Positions 8,924-18,088 of a stretch of 64,000 bases of DNA are shown one piece after another. The stretch is from DAOUKH01 sp965207995. GTDB taxonomy: Bacteria; Chloroflexota; Dehalococcoidia; SHYB01. Every line of letters starts with the position of its first letter. Position 1 is the first letter of the stretch. The stretch lies in NCBI GenBank assembly GCA_965207995.1, contig OZ242299.1:372001-436000 (forward strand), written 5' to 3'. The notes beneath the pieces were generated by a model. That model saw only the letters and a program-made list of their open reading frames with translations. It had not been told where the DNA came from and did no database searches. A program made the position numbers and the translations under genes.

Positions 8924-8950
8924 GGGCAACCAGAAGGGTTGCCCCCACAG
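8924..8950 (+). repeat. Dispersed hairpin repeat family B, copy 1
   Basis: GGGCAACC-AGAAG-GGTTGCCC perfect 8-bp stem followed by CCACAGG. It has the same architecture as GGGCGACC-ACAAG-GGTCGCCC-CTAC at 63586 and GGGCGAT...ATCGCCC-CTAC at 33539. The stem bases co-vary while the design is kept. Confidence 0.5.
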
Positions 8951-8991
8951 GAACGATGCCCTGCTGCCGACCTGTTTTCAGGACCGAGCAA

Positions 8992-9082
8992 GGAGCAGCG
9001 CCCTGCGGGCGCTCGCGCGCCTGGCGGCGCGCGCCCTCTCTCAAATCTCCCCCAGAGGGGGAGAGGCTTAAGGGGCGCCCCT
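8992..9082 (+). repeat. Dispersed hairpin repeat family A, copy 2
   Basis: Near-complete copy: GGAGCAGCGCCCTGCGGGCG hairpin, GCGCGCC-GGCGCGCG hairpin, CCTCTCTCA, CTCCCCCAGAGGGGGAG hairpin, AGGCTTAAGG. It lies 12 bp before the -35 of the following transporter gene, so it could affect its expression. Confidence 0.75.
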
Positions 9083-9093
9083 TGAGAGCCTCG

Positions 9094-9122
9094 TTGACAC
9101 AGATTTGAGCGGGGTGTAGCGT
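9094..9122 (+). promoter_or_regulatory. Sigma-70-type promoter of the MFS gene, near-leaderless
   Basis: TTGACA (9094-9099), 17-nt spacer, TAGCGT (9117-9122). The GTG start at 9135 is 12 nt after the -10, leaving a 5' leader of only about 6 nt. Confidence 0.6.
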
Positions 9123-9134
9123 CCCGGCCACCTC

Positions 9135-10445
9135 GTGAAAGCCCCCTTCGTTCACTACGTCCTCTACCGCGACGGGCGCTCCGTCTTCTACGGTTGGTGG
9201 ATCGTCTTCTCCGCCGCCGGCCTCACCATGCTCGGCGGCGCCTTCTACTTCTTCGGCTTCGGCACCTTCCTACTCCCCCTGGAAGAGGGCCTGAACACGG
9301 ACCGCGGCCCCCTCTCCCTCGCCGTTAGCATCTCGACCCTCGAAGGCGCCGCCCTCGGCCCCATCCAGGGCTACTTCGTCGACCGTTACGGCCCGCGCCC
9401 CGTCATGATGATCGGCATCGTCCTCATGGGCGTCGGCTTCATGCTGCTGAGCACCGCCGATACCCTCCTCGAGTTCTACCTCTTCTTCATTCCCCTTATC
9501 GGCATCGGGGCCGGACTCGGCATCATGTCTCCCGCCTTCGTGGCGGTGAGCAACTGGTTCATTAAGAAGCGCGGCGTCGCCTTCGGCATCGCCATGACCG
9601 GCATCGGCGTCGGCGGACTCCTCGTCCCGCTCACCGGCTACCTCATCTCGGAATACGGCTGGCGCGACGCCGCCTTCATCATCGGCGTCATCATCCTGGT
9701 CGCCGGCCTGCCCTTCACCCTGCTCATGCGCCAGCGGCCCGAGAAGTACGGCTTGCTCCCCGACGGCATCACCGAGGAGGAGGCCCGCCGCGACGCCGAG
9801 GCCGCCACCGCCGTCAGCGTCCACACCGAGGTCGACTTCACCGTCAAGGAGGCCCTCACCTCCGCCGCCTTCTGGCAGCTCGGCGTTGGCTTCGGCCTCC
9901 GTAACATGCTCTCCTCCAGCGTCCTCATCCACACCGTCGCCGCCGTCGTCGACCGGGGCCACTCGGAAGCCTTCGGCGCCACCGTCCTCGCCATCATGGC
10001 CGCCATCAGCATCCCCAGCCGGGTGATCTCCGGCCTGGTGCAGGACCGGATAGAGAAGCGCAAGGTGGGCGGCGCCGTGGGCGCGCTCACCGCCGTGGCC
10101 CTCGGCTTCTACCTGATCAGCGACGACCTCTGGGCCTTGGCCGTCTTCGCGGTGCTCTTCGCCATCGGCTGGGGCGCGGCGAGCCCGACCCAACAGGCGA
10201 TCCGCGGCGAGTACTTCGGACGCCTGCATTACGCCAAGATCAACGGCTTCGCCAACCTCTTCATGACCGTCGGCTCCGTCGCCGGCCCCGCCATCGCCGG
10301 CTACGTCCACGACGCCGTCGACACCTACGACCCCACCTTCCTCGGGTTCGCCGCACTCTCGTTGGTGTCGGCGGCCTTCATCTGGCAGGCGAAACGGCCG
10401 ACCCTGAAGCGCCTACATCCCCCGCCCGTCCCCACCCAGCCATAG
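9135..10445 (+). CDS. Major facilitator superfamily transporter (OFA/monocarboxylate-like)
   Basis: 436-residue membrane protein with about 12 hydrophobic segments in two halves separated by a charged loop (about 200-235, rich in Glu/Arg). Typical MFS motifs are visible: a GxxxDRYGPR-like motif A (QGYFVDRYGPRPVMM) after the second helix and a degenerate repeat in the second half (SGLVQDRIEKRKV). The overall pattern resembles the oxalate:formate antiporter/monocarboxylate permease group. Substrate unknown. The GTG start is preceded by a good promoter at very short distance. No adjacent catabolic genes indicate its cargo. Confidence 0.85.
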   Translation: MKAPFVHYVLYRDGRSVFYGWWIVFSAAGLTMLGGAFYFFGFGTFLLPLEEGLNTDRGPLSLAVSISTLEGAALGPIQGYFVDRYGPRPVMMIGIVLMGVGFMLLSTADTLLEFYLFFIPLIGIGAGLGIMSPAFVAVSNWFIKKRGVAFGIAMTGIGVGGLLVPLTGYLISEYGWRDAAFIIGVIILVAGLPFTLLMRQRPEKYGLLPDGITEEEARRDAEAATAVSVHTEVDFTVKEALTSAAFWQLGVGFGLRNMLSSSVLIHTVAAVVDRGHSEAFGATVLAIMAAISIPSRVISGLVQDRIEKRKVGGAVGALTAVALGFYLISDDLWALAVFAVLFAIGWGAASPTQQAIRGEYFGRLHYAKINGFANLFMTVGSVAGPAIAGYVHDAVDTYDPTFLGFAALSLVSAAFIWQAKRPTLKRLHPPPVPTQP

Positions 10446-10467
10446 GCCGCGGGCGGTCCATGCCGGG

Positions 10468-12204
10468 CTATTTGTCCACGCGGCAACTGACGATGTCTAT
10501 GCCGTAGTACTTGCGGTGGTGCACCCAAGAGGCATAGTGGCGCAGGATTCGTACGGACAATTGCTGCTCGTCTTCCAGCGCCTCTTCTTGGCCCAAATAG
10601 GCCATACGGTCCTCGATGTTCCCCTGGATGGCGTCGTCGGAAACGACCACGATTTCAAGCTCGGCCGAGCCGCTGTCAGGGCGGATCGTGGCGATCAACC
10701 TGCGCTTCTGTTCGACCGAGCCGTCGCTCTCTTCATTAATCAGGCTCAACACGAGCTCTTCTCCTACGAGGCGCAGCCGACCCTTCCCTTCCTCCGTCCA
10801 AGCATGGCGGTCGGCAAACTGGCAGAGAAAAGCGTCAACATCCGGCAAGGAAGACTCGGACAAGTCGAGGCGTAGCTTAGCAGCGCGGAGACTTGATACC
10901 TCGGTGAACATGGTCATGGCTATGGCTGCCATACCGCCGACGACGATGGTATGCCCCACCAGATGAATGATGACCCCTTCGAATAGTCCGCCGAGGGCGG
11001 CCGCGGACAGCCCCAACACCATAGAAACGCCGGTGATGGCAGCTTTCTTCTGGTCGACTTGGCCGGTGAAGACCGTCTTCGCGCCCTCGACAAAGAGCAT
11101 GCCGAAGATGATGACGTAGACCGCGCTGACCACCGGGCTGGGAATGGCGACCAAGACGGCGACCAACTTGGAAAAGAAGGCGGCTAGGATGGTCAACACT
11201 CCAAGGTATATCCCGACACTCCTGGCCGCGACGCCGGTAAAGCTAATGTAGACCGCGGTGGCCGACCACGGTGCGGCGACCGGCAACGTTCCCAGGAGGC
11301 CGGAAAGCAGGGTGCCCGCCCCGTAGACGTTCAAGCCGCCCTGCACCGTGCGGAAGTCGACAGCGGATTGCTCCCGGTAGGAAGCGCGGTGAATCACCGA
11401 CAGGTCTCCTACCGCTTTCATAAAGGCGGTGAGATTCACGAACACGAAGACCGGGAGGAGAGCCCAGAAGTCCGCGTTGAAGACCAGGTCCAGCCCCGGC
11501 CACTCGAAATCGGGCAGGCTCACCCATGGAGCGGCGGCTACGCTGCCGGCGTCATAGAGCCCCAGAGGCGCGGCCACGAGGAGACCGATGGCTACGGTGA
11601 CCGGCAGAATCCACATGCGCCAGACCGGTTTGTCTTGCAAGGATATAAGAAGCCCAGCGACCAGAGCGGCCATGCCCGGAACCAGGAAGAGCATCGTCGA
11701 TTCGCCTTCCGGCGGAACAATCGCTCTGCCGACGATGAACGGCATGGCCGAAACCGCCACCAGCATCACCACGATCCCGCTCACCGTCTGCGTGAATATC
11801 CGGCGGAGGGAGGCAAGACGCAGGGTCAAGACGGTCTGGACCAGGGTGGAAACCACCACTAGGCTGGCCAGCAACCCAGGTCCGCCGACACTGAGCGCCA
11901 AAGCGCAAACCGCCAAGAACGGAACATTGAAGTTTGCGACGATGAGGCGGCCCGAACCCACCTGGCGCAGCCGGAGGGTCTGCAGGACCATGCTGGCTCC
12001 GGTGACTGCCAGCGCGGTAAAGGTCACCCACGACAGATAGGCTTCCGACTCGCCGGATGCCCGCACGATCAGCGCCGCCAGCATGACGAGGCTGATGGTG
12101 TTGGGTATGAATATCTGTAAAGCCGACGTTATCGCCAGTAGCGGCGGGCACTTCTCCTCCGGTTCGTAGTGAACGTCGCCTCGCCTCTGGGATGTTCGGA
12201 ACAT
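10468..12204 (-). CDS. NCS2-type (xanthine/uracil permease-like) transporter with cytosolic C-terminal ATPase-like domain
   Basis: 578 residues. Residues about 20-430 hold 12-14 hydrophobic segments in the style of NCS2/nucleobase:cation symporters or SulP relatives: QIFIPNTISLVMLAALIVR near the N-terminus, NLTAFMKAVGDLSVIHRASYR mid-protein, then GGLNVYGAGTLLSGLLGTLP. The last 140 residues are soluble: FADRHAWTEEGKGRLRLVGE, then EELVLSLINEE, and a final segment ending HYASWVHHRKYYGIDIVSCR. That spacing resembles the N-box of RsbW/SpoIIAB-like GHKL ATPases, although the D-box glycine is not obvious. The fusion is unusual. It stands alone, convergent with the MFS gene. The transporter class is fairly secure; the C-terminal assignment is tentative. 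Confidence 0.75.
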   Translation of the reverse strand: MFRTSQRRGDVHYEPEEKCPPLLAITSALQIFIPNTISLVMLAALIVRASGESEAYLSWVTFTALAVTGASMVLQTLRLRQVGSGRLIVANFNVPFLAVCALALSVGGPGLLASLVVVSTLVQTVLTLRLASLRRIFTQTVSGIVVMLVAVSAMPFIVGRAIVPPEGESTMLFLVPGMAALVAGLLISLQDKPVWRMWILPVTVAIGLLVAAPLGLYDAGSVAAAPWVSLPDFEWPGLDLVFNADFWALLPVFVFVNLTAFMKAVGDLSVIHRASYREQSAVDFRTVQGGLNVYGAGTLLSGLLGTLPVAAPWSATAVYISFTGVAARSVGIYLGVLTILAAFFSKLVAVLVAIPSPVVSAVYVIIFGMLFVEGAKTVFTGQVDQKKAAITGVSMVLGLSAAALGGLFEGVIIHLVGHTIVVGGMAAIAMTMFTEVSSLRAAKLRLDLSESSLPDVDAFLCQFADRHAWTEEGKGRLRLVGEELVLSLINEESDGSVEQKRRLIATIRPDSGSAELEIVVVSDDAIQGNIEDRMAYLGQEEALEDEQQLSVRILRHYASWVHHRKYYGIDIVSCRVDK

Positions 12205-12473
12205 CTAATGAACCTAGCCGCAATGGTCCGGCGGTGAATTGCTGCTGCTCAAGAGGCGGCCCTCCTCAGCTCCAACATGTTCGGGGCAGGACGTCATTTC
12301 GTTGCGAGCCCCCTCACCTGCGGAAGTCGGATAGCCATCTAAGCGAGACAAGATATTGAAACAAGTCATAAATGAGACAGAGTATTGTCACGCGCCCATA
12401 GCGATTGTACAGTACTTAGCGGCAAAAGCCAGAGAAAGTGGTGCGTATGCGGCAAATCCAGCAAGAGGACGAT
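12205..12473. other. Divergent intergenic region between permease and second lipoprotein
   Basis: 270 bp, AT-richer than average, with no gene. It contains the candidate promoter at 12385-12413 for the lipoprotein and must also hold the leftward permease promoter, which I could not pin down. Confidence 0.5.
12385..12413 (+). promoter_or_regulatory. Candidate promoter of tandem-Cache lipoprotein 2
   Basis: TTGTCA (12385-12390), 17-nt spacer, TACAGT (12408-12413), about 60 nt before the ATG at 12474, which has AGAGGA as ribosome-binding site. Confidence 0.4.
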
Positions 12474-14259
12474 ATGCGGGCGAAGTTGACGGGATCGAGG
12501 AGCCGGCGAGCACGCGCCGGTGTGCGAGGACTGTTCTTGCTTCTGATCGTGGCTGCTTGTGCGGCCTTCGTCGTTGCCTGTGGCGAGGACCCTACTCCAA
12601 CGCCCGCCCACGGCGACTACAGCCCCAGAGCCCACGGCCACCGCAACTCCCGAGCCGACACCCGAACCCACGGCCACCACGGCTCCCGAGCCGACGCCGG
12701 AACCCGCCGTGTTGGACGACGACGCCGTTACCAAGGCCTACGTAGCGAACGCCATCGACTACTACGAAGAGAACGGACTGGACGCCACGGTTGACTTCTA
12801 CAAGTCTCCGGCGGGTACGGAAGACGGACGGACGCTGATCCTCCTGGACGAAGCCGAAAGCCGGTTGCTGATATACCGCAGCATACCCGCACTGGAGGGC
12901 CAATACGTTGGTCCCGGCTCCGCCTATTCCGCCTTCTCTGAGTTGTTCGAAGTTGCTACCGAGGAGGGTCACTGGAGCTTAACTCGGGGCATCAACCCGG
13001 TCAGCAAACAGGAAGAGCCACGGCGAGTCCTCGTCGTCCTTCATGACGGTCTGGTGTTCTCCGCCAGTCATTCGGCCTTGGTGGAAGACGTAGCGGATTC
13101 CGTCAAGGAATACGTGGACAAGGCCATAGCCAGATACGAAGAGGACGGCCTCGACGCCGTCATCACCCACTACAACAGCGAAGACAGCCTGGACGGACAG
13201 CTCTACCTCTTCCTCATCGGCGATGATGACAACTACCTGGCTCATCCCATCTTCCCTCACCTCATCGGCTCCGACATCAAGGACGTGGTCGGCTCCGACG
13301 GGCAGGAACTGGGTAAGGAGATAGCTCAAGCTACCGAGGAAGGCGCGTGGGTGGAATACCTATGGCCCCACCCCAATTCGCGGAAGGAACAGCAAAAGGT
13401 CACCTGGGCCATCCGCCACGACGGTCTGATCTTCGCCTCCGGCTACTACGCCGGCGATCCCGAGTCCGGCGTGCCGGCTTGGCGGGACGCCGATCCAAGG
13501 GACTACACGGTCCAGTACGTGAACGCGGCCATTGAGCGTTACGAGCGCGACGGCTTGGAGTCCATGGTCAACTACTACAACAGCGTCGCCAGCTTCGAGG
13601 GACAGTGGTATCTCTTCGCCACCGATGCCAGCGACATCTACCGCGTCCATCCTCTGATTCCCCGGCTGATAGGGACGGACATCAAGGCCGTGGTGGGTTC
13701 GGACGGCTACGAGTTGGGCAACGAGCTGGCCAAGGCCGTCGACGGCGGCGAAGGCGTCTGGGTGGAATACCTGTGGCCGCATCCGGTGACGCTCAAGGAA
13801 GTTCTCAAGGTAGGGTACGCGGTGCGCCATGACGGGATGCTCTTCGCTTCCGGCTACTACCCGCAGGTTGAAGACCCGGCGGCGCGGACCAAGGAGTACG
13901 TGCAGCAGGCCATCGAGTACTACCAGGCCAACGGATTGGACGCCACCATCGCCCATTACAACAGCGAGGAGAGCGTTGACGGCCAGTGGAACCTGACCCT
14001 GGCCGATGAGAATGACGTGGTGCGTGTTGCCGTCCTCGCTCCGAATCTCATTGGCACCGACTTGAAAGACGTCGGCGCGTACCGCGTTCGGAAGATCGGC
14101 GAGGAGATGGCGGCGGCTACAGAGGACGGCATCTGGGTCAGCTTCGTCTTCCCCAACACGCGGTCGTCGGAGACGTTGTACGCTCACGTGTGGGCTATCC
14201 GCCACGACGGGCTGCTCTTCACGTCGCGCTACTACGACGACAAGCCTGAGGTTTCCTGA
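12474..14259 (+). CDS. Secreted lipoprotein with four tandem Cache_2-like domains (paralogue 2, frameshifted in the linker)
   Basis: Paralogue of the protein at 6341-8182. The ATG at 12474 (ribosome-binding site AGAGGA) opens MRAKLTGSRSRRARAGVRG, LFLLLIVAACAAFVVAC, GEDPTPTPA: a basic region, hydrophobic core and lipobox. The frame is then lost at about 12600 in ACGCCCGCCCACGG. The linker TATTAPEPTATATPEP and four Cache-like repeats (about 12710-14250) lie in another frame, open from 12559. Restoring one C (GCCCGCCCC) joins them into one lipoprotein of about 595 residues. Repeats show the same landmarks as paralogue 1: AIDYYEENGLDATVDFY, YLAHPIFPHLIGSDIK, GAWVEYLWPHP, AIRHDGLIFASGYY. Sequencing error, pseudogene and slip-strand variation are all possible. 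A strong terminator follows. Confidence 0.75.
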
Positions 14260-14283
14260 CACTTAGTGACTAGCCTAGTGCGA

Positions 14284-14319
14284 GGGGCAGCTCCCGAAAG
14301 GGGGCTGCCCCTTCCTTTT
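14284..14319 (+). terminator. Intrinsic terminator after lipoprotein 2
   Basis: GGGGCAGC-T-CCC stem, GAAA loop, GGG-G-GCTGCCCC, then TTCCTTTT. Long GC stem with a T-rich tail about 25 nt after the lipoprotein stop codon. Confidence 0.85.
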
Positions 14320-14545
14320 GGGCCCTCATCTCAATCTTCTCCCGGGGGGAGAAGAGGGGAGGCCACCCCACCCACCCTCTCTCAGTCTCCCCCAGAGGGG
14401 GAGAGGCCTAAGGTGCTCCCCCTGCGGGGGAGGGTTTGGGTGATGCCCCGCCCGGGGGTAGGGACGCCCGATGGGCGCGTGCCCGCCCTCAGTCCCTCCC
14501 AGGGGGAGGGAGGCCGGAGGGGAGGGAGCGGGCGGCCCCGACGCG
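14320..14545. repeat. Intergenic repeat cluster including family A copy 3
   Basis: No gene is visible. At 14372-14431 it carries CACCCTCTCTCAGTCTCCCC, GAGGGGGAGAGGCCTAAGG and a CTCCCCCTGCGGGGGAG hairpin, a shortened family A copy. A second CTCAGTCCCTCCC-AGG-GGGAGGGAGG hairpin at about 14489-14515 resembles 1271-1295. It separates two convergent genes. Confidence 0.65.
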
Positions 14546-15424
14546 CTAGGCCGGAACTTTGGCCGCGACGGCGCTGGTGGAGATGATGTGCTTGTTGAGG
14601 CCGAGCCGGTGGGGCTCGATGTTCATCGCCAAGCCGAGGATCTGGGGCAGGTGGATGACGGGCAGGTTGATCTGCGTCTTCATGACCTTGGCCGCGCCGG
14701 GCTGCTGGCCGTCGAGGTTCAGGTGGCAGAGCGGGCAGGGTGTCACCATGGCGTCGGCGCCCTCGCCCTTGGCCTCTAGGAGGTGGGTCCCCGCCATCTT
14801 GAGCGAGTTGTCGACGTTCATCGTGAGAAGGGGGAAGCCGCAGCACTTCGTCTTGCCGCTGAAGTCGACCGGCGTGCCGCCGATCGCGGCAATGAGCTTT
14901 TCGAGGTAGGCGCCCCGCTCGGGGTGCTCGTCGTAGCCGAGCTGCTCCGTCGGGCGGATGACGTAGCAGCCGTAGAACGGGGCCAGCGCCAGGCCGGAGA
15001 GCGGCTTGGTCACGTGCTCCTTCAGCCGGTCGAGGCCGTAGTCCTCGACCAGGACCCACATGAAGTGCTTCACCTCGGTGGTACCGTTGTAGGTCAGCCC
15101 CTCGCGTTCGAGATAGGTGTTAATGAAATTGCGGTAGTCGGGGTCGGCCTTCAGCCGGTGGTTGGCCTGGCTCATGACGCCCTGGCAGGTGCTGCAGATG
15201 GTCATGAGGGGGAGGCCCCGCTGCTCCGCCATGGCGAAGGTGCGGGCGTTGAGCGTGTCGCCGAGCTCGGGGTCGCGCTCCTGGAGCACGCCCGCGCCGG
15301 TGCACGCCGCCTCTTTCAGGTGTTCAAGGGTGAAGCCCAAGCGCTCGCCCACGAGCTTCATGGCGTGGAAGAGCTCGGGCGCGCCGCCCTGAGCGACGCA
15401 TCCCGGGTAGTAGGCGTAGCGCAT
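14546..15424 (-). CDS. sdhE: Succinate dehydrogenase subunit E-like, CCG-domain (HdrB-like) protein
   Basis: 292 residues with two CCG (cysteine-rich) domains as in heterodisulfide reductase HdrB and the SdhE subunit of archaeal-type succinate:quinone reductases. The C-terminal domain is canonical: FYGC, then KTKCCGFPLL, then CPLC. The N-terminal domain is degenerate: Cys9 (YPGC), Cys41 in ACTGAG where Thr replaces the second Cys of the CCG, and CSTC at 77-80. No transmembrane helix. It is the last gene of sdhA-sdhB-sdhE; its ATG is adjacent to the sdhB stop. It probably takes electrons from SdhB and contacts quinone at the membrane surface, replacing SdhC/SdhD. The name does not refer to the flavinylation factor also called SdhE. 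Confidence 0.85.
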   Translation of the reverse strand: MRYAYYPGCVAQGGAPELFHAMKLVGERLGFTLEHLKEAACTGAGVLQERDPELGDTLNARTFAMAEQRGLPLMTICSTCQGVMSQANHRLKADPDYRNFINTYLEREGLTYNGTTEVKHFMWVLVEDYGLDRLKEHVTKPLSGLALAPFYGCYVIRPTEQLGYDEHPERGAYLEKLIAAIGGTPVDFSGKTKCCGFPLLTMNVDNSLKMAGTHLLEAKGEGADAMVTPCPLCHLNLDGQQPGAAKVMKTQINLPVIHLPQILGLAMNIEPHRLGLNKHIISTSAVAAKVPA

Positions 15425-16378
15425 TTACTCTTTCTCCATCTCCTGGAAGATCCGTTTGACGTGCTCGTGGCCGGGCCGCTTGTGGTGCACCACCGGCGGG
15501 AGCTTGCCCTTGAGCAGCGCCCGCACCGCCGTCGGGGCCATCCGTAGCTGCATCGGCGCGTCGTCGAGGCCGAACGACTGGTAGCCGATCTTGAGCTCGT
15601 CGAGCCAACCGCTCTCCGACACCGACTTGGCGAACGAGTCGCTGTGCCGCGTCCCGTTATTGTCGGTGAAGCCCGATTCTTGGGCGGTGCGCCGCAGGTC
15701 GACGATGCGCTCCATGGGGGCGACGTCCTTGGGGCAGACCTCGACGCAGGCGTAGCAGTGGGTGCAGTCCCAGATGCCGCTGTACTTGCTCAGCTCCTTG
15801 AGCCGGTCGTCGCGGGACTCCTGGGTCTCTCTGGGGTCGCCGACGAAGCGGTAGGCCTTGGCCAGGGCCGCGGGGCCGATGAAATTCTCATCGACTTCGA
15901 GCGAGGCGCAGTCGGAGACGCAGGCGCCGCACATGATGCAGTTCATGGTGTGGGCGAGGTCGCCCATCGCGTCCTGGGAGGCGATGTACTCGCGGTCGGG
16001 CGGCGGTTGGTGCGCGCGGAGGAAGGGCTGGACCTTTCGCACCTTGCTCCAGAACCCGGACATGTCGGTGACGAGGTCCTTCACCGGCTGCATGTTGCCC
16101 ATGGGCTCGACGGTGATCGACCCCTCGTCGTCGGTGACCTCGTCGACCTTGGTGACGCAGGCGAGCTTGGCGCCGCCGTTCACCCGCATCGCGCAGGAGC
16201 CGCAGATCGCGCTCCGGCAAGAGCAGCGCACCGCCAGCGTCTCGTCCTGGTACTCGCGGATGCGGATCAGAGCGTCGAGGACGGCTTCGTTCTCCTCGAC
16301 CTCGACGGAGAAGTCTTCGTAGCGCGACTCCTTGGTGTCGGGGTCGTAGCGCTTGACCTTCAGGTTGACGGTCTTCAA
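15425..16378 (-). CDS. sdhB: Succinate dehydrogenase/fumarate reductase iron-sulfur subunit
   Basis: 317 residues. The N-terminal plant-type ferredoxin domain binds a [2Fe-2S] cluster: Cys54, Cys59, Cys62 and Cys74 (CRSAICGSCAM...LAC). The C-terminal domain has two clusters: Cys147, 150, 153 and 157 (CIMCGACVSDC), and Cys205, 208, 211 and 215 (CTHCYACVEVCP). In ordinary SdhB the third site lacks the second cysteine and holds [3Fe-4S]. Here the full CxxCxxCxxxCP set predicts a second [4Fe-4S], the hallmark of the SdhABE(F) enzymes known from Sulfolobus-type archaea. Overlaps sdhA by 4 nt and abuts sdhE, so translation is coupled. Confidence 0.95.
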   Translation of the reverse strand: MKTVNLKVKRYDPDTKESRYEDFSVEVEENEAVLDALIRIREYQDETLAVRCSCRSAICGSCAMRVNGGAKLACVTKVDEVTDDEGSITVEPMGNMQPVKDLVTDMSGFWSKVRKVQPFLRAHQPPPDREYIASQDAMGDLAHTMNCIMCGACVSDCASLEVDENFIGPAALAKAYRFVGDPRETQESRDDRLKELSKYSGIWDCTHCYACVEVCPKDVAPMERIVDLRRTAQESGFTDNNGTRHSDSFAKSVSESGWLDELKIGYQSFGLDDAPMQLRMAPTAVRALLKGKLPPVVHHKRPGHEHVKRIFQEMEKE

Positions 16379-18063
16379 TAGACTCTCCTCTCCGGAGGCC
16401 AGTTGGTGATCGTGACGGGCTCGTAGCCGATGACCGGGCCCTCCGGCGAGTGGTAGGCCATCGTGTGCTTGAGCCAGTCGGCGTCGTTGCGCTCGGGGTA
16501 GTCTTCGCGGGCGTGGGCGCCGCGGCTTTCCTTCCGGGCGAGGCCGGAGACCGCGATGGTCTCGGCGCAGACGAGCATGTTCTCCAGCTCCAACGTCGAG
16601 AGCAGGTTCCAGTTGAAGACCTTGCCGTGGTCCCGCACCGTGAGGCCCTGGAAGCGCCCCGTCAGGTCGCGGACGGTGTCGAGGGCTTCCTGCATGCCCT
16701 GCTCGTCGCGGAAGACGCTGATGTTCTTGTCCATGGCCACGCCGAGCTCGAGCCGCAGGGACGCGGCGGTGTAGCCTGGGTAGGAGCGGTCCATCAGGTC
16801 TTGGAACTTGGCCGTATGCTTTCCGGCCAGGTCCTCTTCGTTGATTCTATGGAAGGGGCCGGCCTGGCGGGCGTACTCGACGGCGTAGGCGCCGGAGCGG
16901 CGACCGAAGACGACCGTCTCCAGGAGCGAGTTCGCGCCGAGGCGGTTGCCGCCGTGGATGCTGACGTTGGCGCACTCGCCGGCGGAGAAGAGGCCGGGGA
17001 CGACGGTCGCGCCGTTGGCGTCCGTCTTGATCCCGCCCATGATGTAGTGCATGCCGGGCCGGATAGGCACGGGGTCCTTCACGATGTCGACGCCGGCGAA
17101 AAGCGTCGCCAGCTCGGCGATCTGCCCCAACCGTTCTTTGATCAGCTTCTCGCCGAGGTGGCGGCAGTCGAGGAGGACGCAGCCGTCGACGCCGCGCCCC
17201 TCGCGGATCTCCATCGCCTCGGCGCGGGAGACCACGTCGCGGGAGGCAAGCTCCAGCTTGTTGGGGGCGTACTTCGACATGAAGCGGTCGCCCTCGGAAT
17301 TGACCAGATAAGCGCCCTCGCCGCGGGCCCCCTCGGTGAGCAGCGCCCCGTTGCCCTTGAGCGTGGTGGGGTGGTACTGCACCATCTCCATGTCCATGAG
17401 CGGCGCGCCGATCTGATAGGCCAGCGCCTGGACGTCGCCGGTGCAGATGAGGCCATTGGTGCTGGGCTCATAGACCCGCCCCAGGCCGCCGCCCGCCAGG
17501 ATCACCGCCTTGGCCTGGATCACCTCGACGTCGCCGGTCTTGATGTCCATGGCGACGACGCCAGTGCAGACGCCCTCTTCCTTCAGCAGCTCAAGGACGA
17601 ACCACTCCTCGTAAACGCGCATCCCCGCCTTCATCAGCTCTTCGTACATCACGTGCAGGCAGACCTGGCCGGTGATGTCGCCGACGAAGAAGGTGCGCTG
17701 GTTGGTGGCGCCGCCGAAGGCCCGGGTCTTGAGGCGGCCGTACTCGTCGCGGGCGAAGATCACGCCCATATGCTCAAGCTCGTAGATGTCCTGGGGGGCG
17801 TCCTTCGCCATGATCTCGATGGCGTCCTGGTCGCCGAGCCAGTCGCTGCCCTTGACGGTGTCGTAGGCGTGGACTTCCCAGGTGTCGTCGTCGCCCTCGG
17901 CGCCCATCGCCGCGTTGATGCCGCCCTGGGCGGCGTTGGAGTGGCTTCTTACGGGATGGACTTTGGTCAGCACCGCCACGTCCGCGCCGAGGCGAAAGGC
18001 TTCGATTGCGGCGCGCATGCCGGCAAGGCCGGCGCCGATGACGAGGACGTCGTGCTGTTGCAT
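16375..18063 (-). CDS. sdhA: Succinate dehydrogenase/fumarate reductase flavoprotein subunit
   Basis: 562 residues from ATG 18063, chosen because GGAGGGG lies 8 nt upstream; a longer frame to 18117 overlaps the promoter. The N-terminal FAD-binding motif VIGAGLAGMRAA is followed by RSHSNAAQGGINAA, in which His41 corresponds to the covalent 8-alpha-histidyl-FAD attachment site. Further substrate-site landmarks are QYHPTTLKGNG, LTEGARGEGAYL, HYIMGGIKTD and HGGNRLGANSLLE. It oxidises succinate (or reduces fumarate) and passes electrons to SdhB. First gene of the operon, with a good promoter 26 nt before the ATG. Confidence 0.97.
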   Translation of the reverse strand: MQQHDVLVIGAGLAGMRAAIEAFRLGADVAVLTKVHPVRSHSNAAQGGINAAMGAEGDDDTWEVHAYDTVKGSDWLGDQDAIEIMAKDAPQDIYELEHMGVIFARDEYGRLKTRAFGGATNQRTFFVGDITGQVCLHVMYEELMKAGMRVYEEWFVLELLKEEGVCTGVVAMDIKTGDVEVIQAKAVILAGGGLGRVYEPSTNGLICTGDVQALAYQIGAPLMDMEMVQYHPTTLKGNGALLTEGARGEGAYLVNSEGDRFMSKYAPNKLELASRDVVSRAEAMEIREGRGVDGCVLLDCRHLGEKLIKERLGQIAELATLFAGVDIVKDPVPIRPGMHYIMGGIKTDANGATVVPGLFSAGECANVSIHGGNRLGANSLLETVVFGRRSGAYAVEYARQAGPFHRINEEDLAGKHTAKFQDLMDRSYPGYTAASLRLELGVAMDKNISVFRDEQGMQEALDTVRDLTGRFQGLTVRDHGKVFNWNLLSTLELENMLVCAETIAVSGLARKESRGAHAREDYPERNDADWLKHTMAYHSPEGPVIGYEPVTITNWPPERRVY

Positions 18064-18088
18064 AGGGGGCCCCTCCGAAGGCGCGTGA

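Noticed and set aside
9270..10310. 346-codon minus-strand frame antisense to the MFS gene, rich in Asp, Gly, Glu and His
   Set aside because: It is the mirror of a membrane-protein gene in GC-rich DNA, with no family resemblance or ribosome-binding site. Similar antisense frames over topA, dprA and the nuo genes were dropped for the same reason.
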